Shown here: positions 12,913 to 14,789 of the stretch, piece after piece
Layout: each line of letters starts with the position of its first letter
Position numbering within the stretch: position 1 is the first letter of the stretch
DNA from: Pseudomonadota bacterium
GTDB lineage: Bacteria; Pseudomonadota; Alphaproteobacteria; Rhizobiales; Hyphomicrobiaceae
DNA length: 14,789 bases
Reading direction: 5' to 3'
Assembly: GCA_023387235.1 (NCBI GenBank)
Contig: JAEWIJ010000285.1
Span: forward strand, 1-14,789
Translations under genes and position numbers: made by a program
Notes under the pieces: generated by a model
The model's input: the letters and a program-made list of their open reading frames with translations, nothing else
The model's database searches: none
What the model was told of the DNA's origin: nothing

Positions 12913-14789
12913 GGAGCCGTCCTCCCTTGGGATCGTAGAACACGGGATCGCAAACTTCGGCCTCGATATCGCTGCCGCGTAGCAGATCGACGAGCCGCAC
13001 GCGCGTGCCGAGCTTCGCTGCGCCGCCTGAAATCAGGCCGAGCCCGATCCAGCGCTCGAATGTCGGCGAGTAAGCAACCGATGTCACGTATCCAAGATCG
13101 TTGGCCGTGGTGGCCGCCGCGCCGATCGGAATGAGATGCGCACCAGCGCGCATACGTGCCGTCCAATCGATCGCCTTCAGGCCGACGAGTCCCCAGCGAT
13201 TCTCCGCAACCAGCGCGGGCCGCTCGGCGAGCACGCGGCCGATATAGCCCTTCTTCTTCGACATCATCTTGCCGAGACCGAGATCGCGCGCCGTCGTCTG
13301 GCCGTTGATCTCATTGCCGGCGACGTGGCCCTTCTCGATGCGCATGATGCCCATGGCCTCGAGTCCGTACGGCTGAATGCCTAGATCCGCGCCGGCCTCC
13401 ATGATCGCATCAGCGACTGCCGAGCCGATACCCGCGGGCACGGCCAGCTCGTACGCAAGTTCACCGGAGTACGAGATGCGAAAGAGGCGCGCGCGCGCGC
13501 CGCCCACCACCGTAATCTCGCGCGCAGTCAGATAAGGAAATGCCGCATCGGATATGTCGTGCTGACGATCGACGATGCGTGCGAGCGTTGCGCGTGAACG
13601 CGGGCCTGCGATCGCCATCTGCGCCCACTGCTCGGAAATGCTGGCCATCTGCACATCGAGATCCGGCCACAGGCCCTGATGACAGAACTCGAGATGCCGC
13701 ATGATGCCAACCGCATTAGCGCTGGTCGTCGTCATGACGAAATGGTCCGATGCGAGCCGCGAGGTCGTGCCGTCGTCCATGACGAAGCCGTCCTCACGAA
13801 GCATCACGCCGTAGCGCGCCTTGCCAACGGCGAGCGTCGAGAACGTATTGCAGTACACGCGATCGAGGAACGTCGCTGCATCGGCGCCCTGAATATCGAT
13901 CTTGCCGAGGGTCGATACGTCCGTCAGACCCACGGCCGTGCGAACAGCGCGGACTTCGCGCGACGCGCTTTCGAGCCAGTCCTTCTCGCCGGGTCGCGGA
14001 AACCACGAAGCACGCAGCCACGCGCCCGATTCGATGAATACGGCACTATGCGCCTCCGCCCACACGTGCAGTGGAGACAGACGCGTCGGCCGGAATTCCT
14101 TGCCGCGATGATGGCCGGCAAGAGCGCCGATGGCGACCGGCGTGTAGGGCGGGCGATTGAGCGTCGTGCCCACGCTCGGGATTGTCTGCGCGCGCTCCGA
14201 GGCGAGAATGGCGAGGCCGTTGACGTTCGATGTCTTGCCCTGGTCGGTGGCCATGCCGAGCGTGGTATAGCGCTTCAGAAGCTCGACGGAGCGGTAGCCT
14301 TCGCGGCTGGCGAGCCCGACATCCTTGGCCGTCACGTCGTTCTGGAAGTCCACGAACGCCGGCCCGCGTCCACCTGCGACATGCCACAGCGCGCGTACGG
14401 CTGCCGGCTCATCATCGGCTTTCGGGAGCGTCGTCGTTGGAACAGCTCGTCCGAGTGCGCTCGCAACTTCGGCGCCGGCATCGCGTCCGGTGGCGAGGCA
14501 CGCCGCGAGCGTCATGACGCCGTTCGCGGCGCCGGCAACGCTCATGCCGGATGGCAGTGTGCCAGGGACGAAAGCGGCGAGCGCGTCGTTCCACAGAGGC
14601 CGGCCGCCGAGGTGGCTTGTCAGATGCGTGACTGGCGACCAGCCGCCGGACATGGCAAGGGCATCGCAGGAGATTATGTGGCGGCGCCCGGAGGCATCCT
14701 GCACCTCCACCGCTTGCACGCCGCGAGATCCATGCGCACCGACGACTTCAGCGCCGCGGAGCACGCGGACATCGCGCTTCACAAGATTG
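12905..14789 (-). CDS. soxA: Sarcosine oxidase alpha subunit (partial, C-terminal 627 residues)
   Basis: The reading frame is open to the right edge of the window, so the N-terminal third (about 1,000 residues are usual for the whole) is missing. The visible part starts inside the dinucleotide-binding domain (CDALAMSGGWSPVTHLTSHLG). It passes through FVDFQNDVTAKDVGLASREG and YTTLGMATDQGKTSN, both SoxA hallmarks. From about position 13970 downward it becomes an aminomethyltransferase-like (GCV_T) domain ending with the C-terminal barrel. The complex oxidatively demethylates sarcosine to glycine, forming hydrogen peroxide and, when tetrahydrofolate is present, 5,10-methylene-THF; the folate site lies in this C-terminal domain. 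A GTG near the edge (14782-14780) is not the true start, since codons continue before it. soxB and soxD are expected beyond the right edge. Confidence 0.93.
   Translation of the reverse strand, partial: NLVKRDVRVLRGAEVVGAHGSRGVQAVEVQDASGRRHIISCDALAMSGGWSPVTHLTSHLGGRPLWNDALAAFVPGTLPSGMSVAGAANGVMTLAACLATGRDAGAEVASALGRAVPTTTLPKADDEPAAVRALWHVAGGRGPAFVDFQNDVTAKDVGLASREGYRSVELLKRYTTLGMATDQGKTSNVNGLAILASERAQTIPSVGTTLNRPPYTPVAIGALAGHHRGKEFRPTRLSPLHVWAEAHSAVFIESGAWLRASWFPRPGEKDWLESASREVRAVRTAVGLTDVSTLGKIDIQGADAATFLDRVYCNTFSTLAVGKARYGVMLREDGFVMDDGTTSRLASDHFVMTTTSANAVGIMRHLEFCHQGLWPDLDVQMASISEQWAQMAIAGPRSRATLARIVDRQHDISDAAFPYLTAREITVVGGARARLFRISYSGELAYELAVPAGIGSAVADAIMEAGADLGIQPYGLEAMGIMRIEKGHVAGNEINGQTTARDLGLGKMMSKKKGYIGRVLAERPALVAENRWGLVGLKAIDWTARMRAGAHLIPIGAAATTANDLGYVTSVAYSPTFERWIGLGLISGGAAKLGTRVRLVDLLRGSDIEAEVCDPVFYDPKGGRLHG

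Noticed and set aside
14780..14789. GTG at 14782 as the start of soxA
   Set aside because: The reading frame stays open to the window edge and the sequence there is internal to the dinucleotide-binding domain of a roughly 1,000-residue family, so the gene is truncated by the window.

Overview
This GC-rich window carries chromosomal genes typical of an alphaproteobacterium, most likely a member of the Hyphomicrobiales (rhizobia and relatives). The assignment is inferred from the gene set: the aerobic-type cobaltochelatase subunits CobS and CobT, the small J-domain protein and BolA that often accompany them in this group, a heterotetrameric sarcosine oxidase, and a DmdC-type acyl-CoA dehydrogenase. 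I see no tRNA, rRNA, CRISPR array, insertion sequence, integrase or phage gene.

Layout. (1) 1-651, minus: a two-gene unit for a split thiamine-diphosphate decarboxylase resembling sulfopyruvate decarboxylase (ComD/ComE); the second gene leaves the window. (2) 652-1059 is a long gap with no supported gene. It leads into a 26-codon gene (1060-1140) for a lysine/alanine/proline peptide like a histone H1 tail, with a good ribosome binding site and a strong terminator. (3) 1262-3086, minus: a Sua5-type threonylcarbamoyl-AMP synthase followed four bases later by an EamA-family transporter. (4) 3202-4968, plus: a DmdC-like acyl-CoA dehydrogenase, converging on a D-threonine aldolase/D-serine dehydratase-like gene (4976-6061, minus) that lies downstream of bolA (6079-6354, minus). 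(5) 6573-11119, plus: a Crp/Fnr-family regulator, a protein with a C-terminal J domain and a possible zinc site, cobS and cobT, closed by a terminator. (6) 11219-12313, plus: an exported esterase-like-phytase-family protein. (7) 12310-14789, minus: soxG and the 3' two thirds of soxA, the last two genes of a sarcosine oxidase operon.

How the parts fit. CobS (AAA+ ATPase) and CobT (acidic linker plus VWA domain) form the motor that works with CobN to insert cobalt into hydrogenobyrinic acid a,c-diamide; no cobN or other B12 gene is present here. Their neighbours are a J-domain protein (Hsp70 partner) and BolA (Fe-S/glutaredoxin partner), which suggests a metal-handling or chaperone link. Sarcosine oxidase yields 5,10-methylene-tetrahydrofolate, glycine and hydrogen peroxide. 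The remaining genes look like ordinary housekeeping or catabolic neighbours.

The most unusual items are the 26-residue H1-like peptide gene built from a tandem 24-base repeat, the zinc-motif/J-domain protein in the cobST cluster, and a 24-bp palindrome sitting over an extended -10 box in front of the Crp/Fnr gene. All family assignments come from reading protein motifs by eye; no database search was run.
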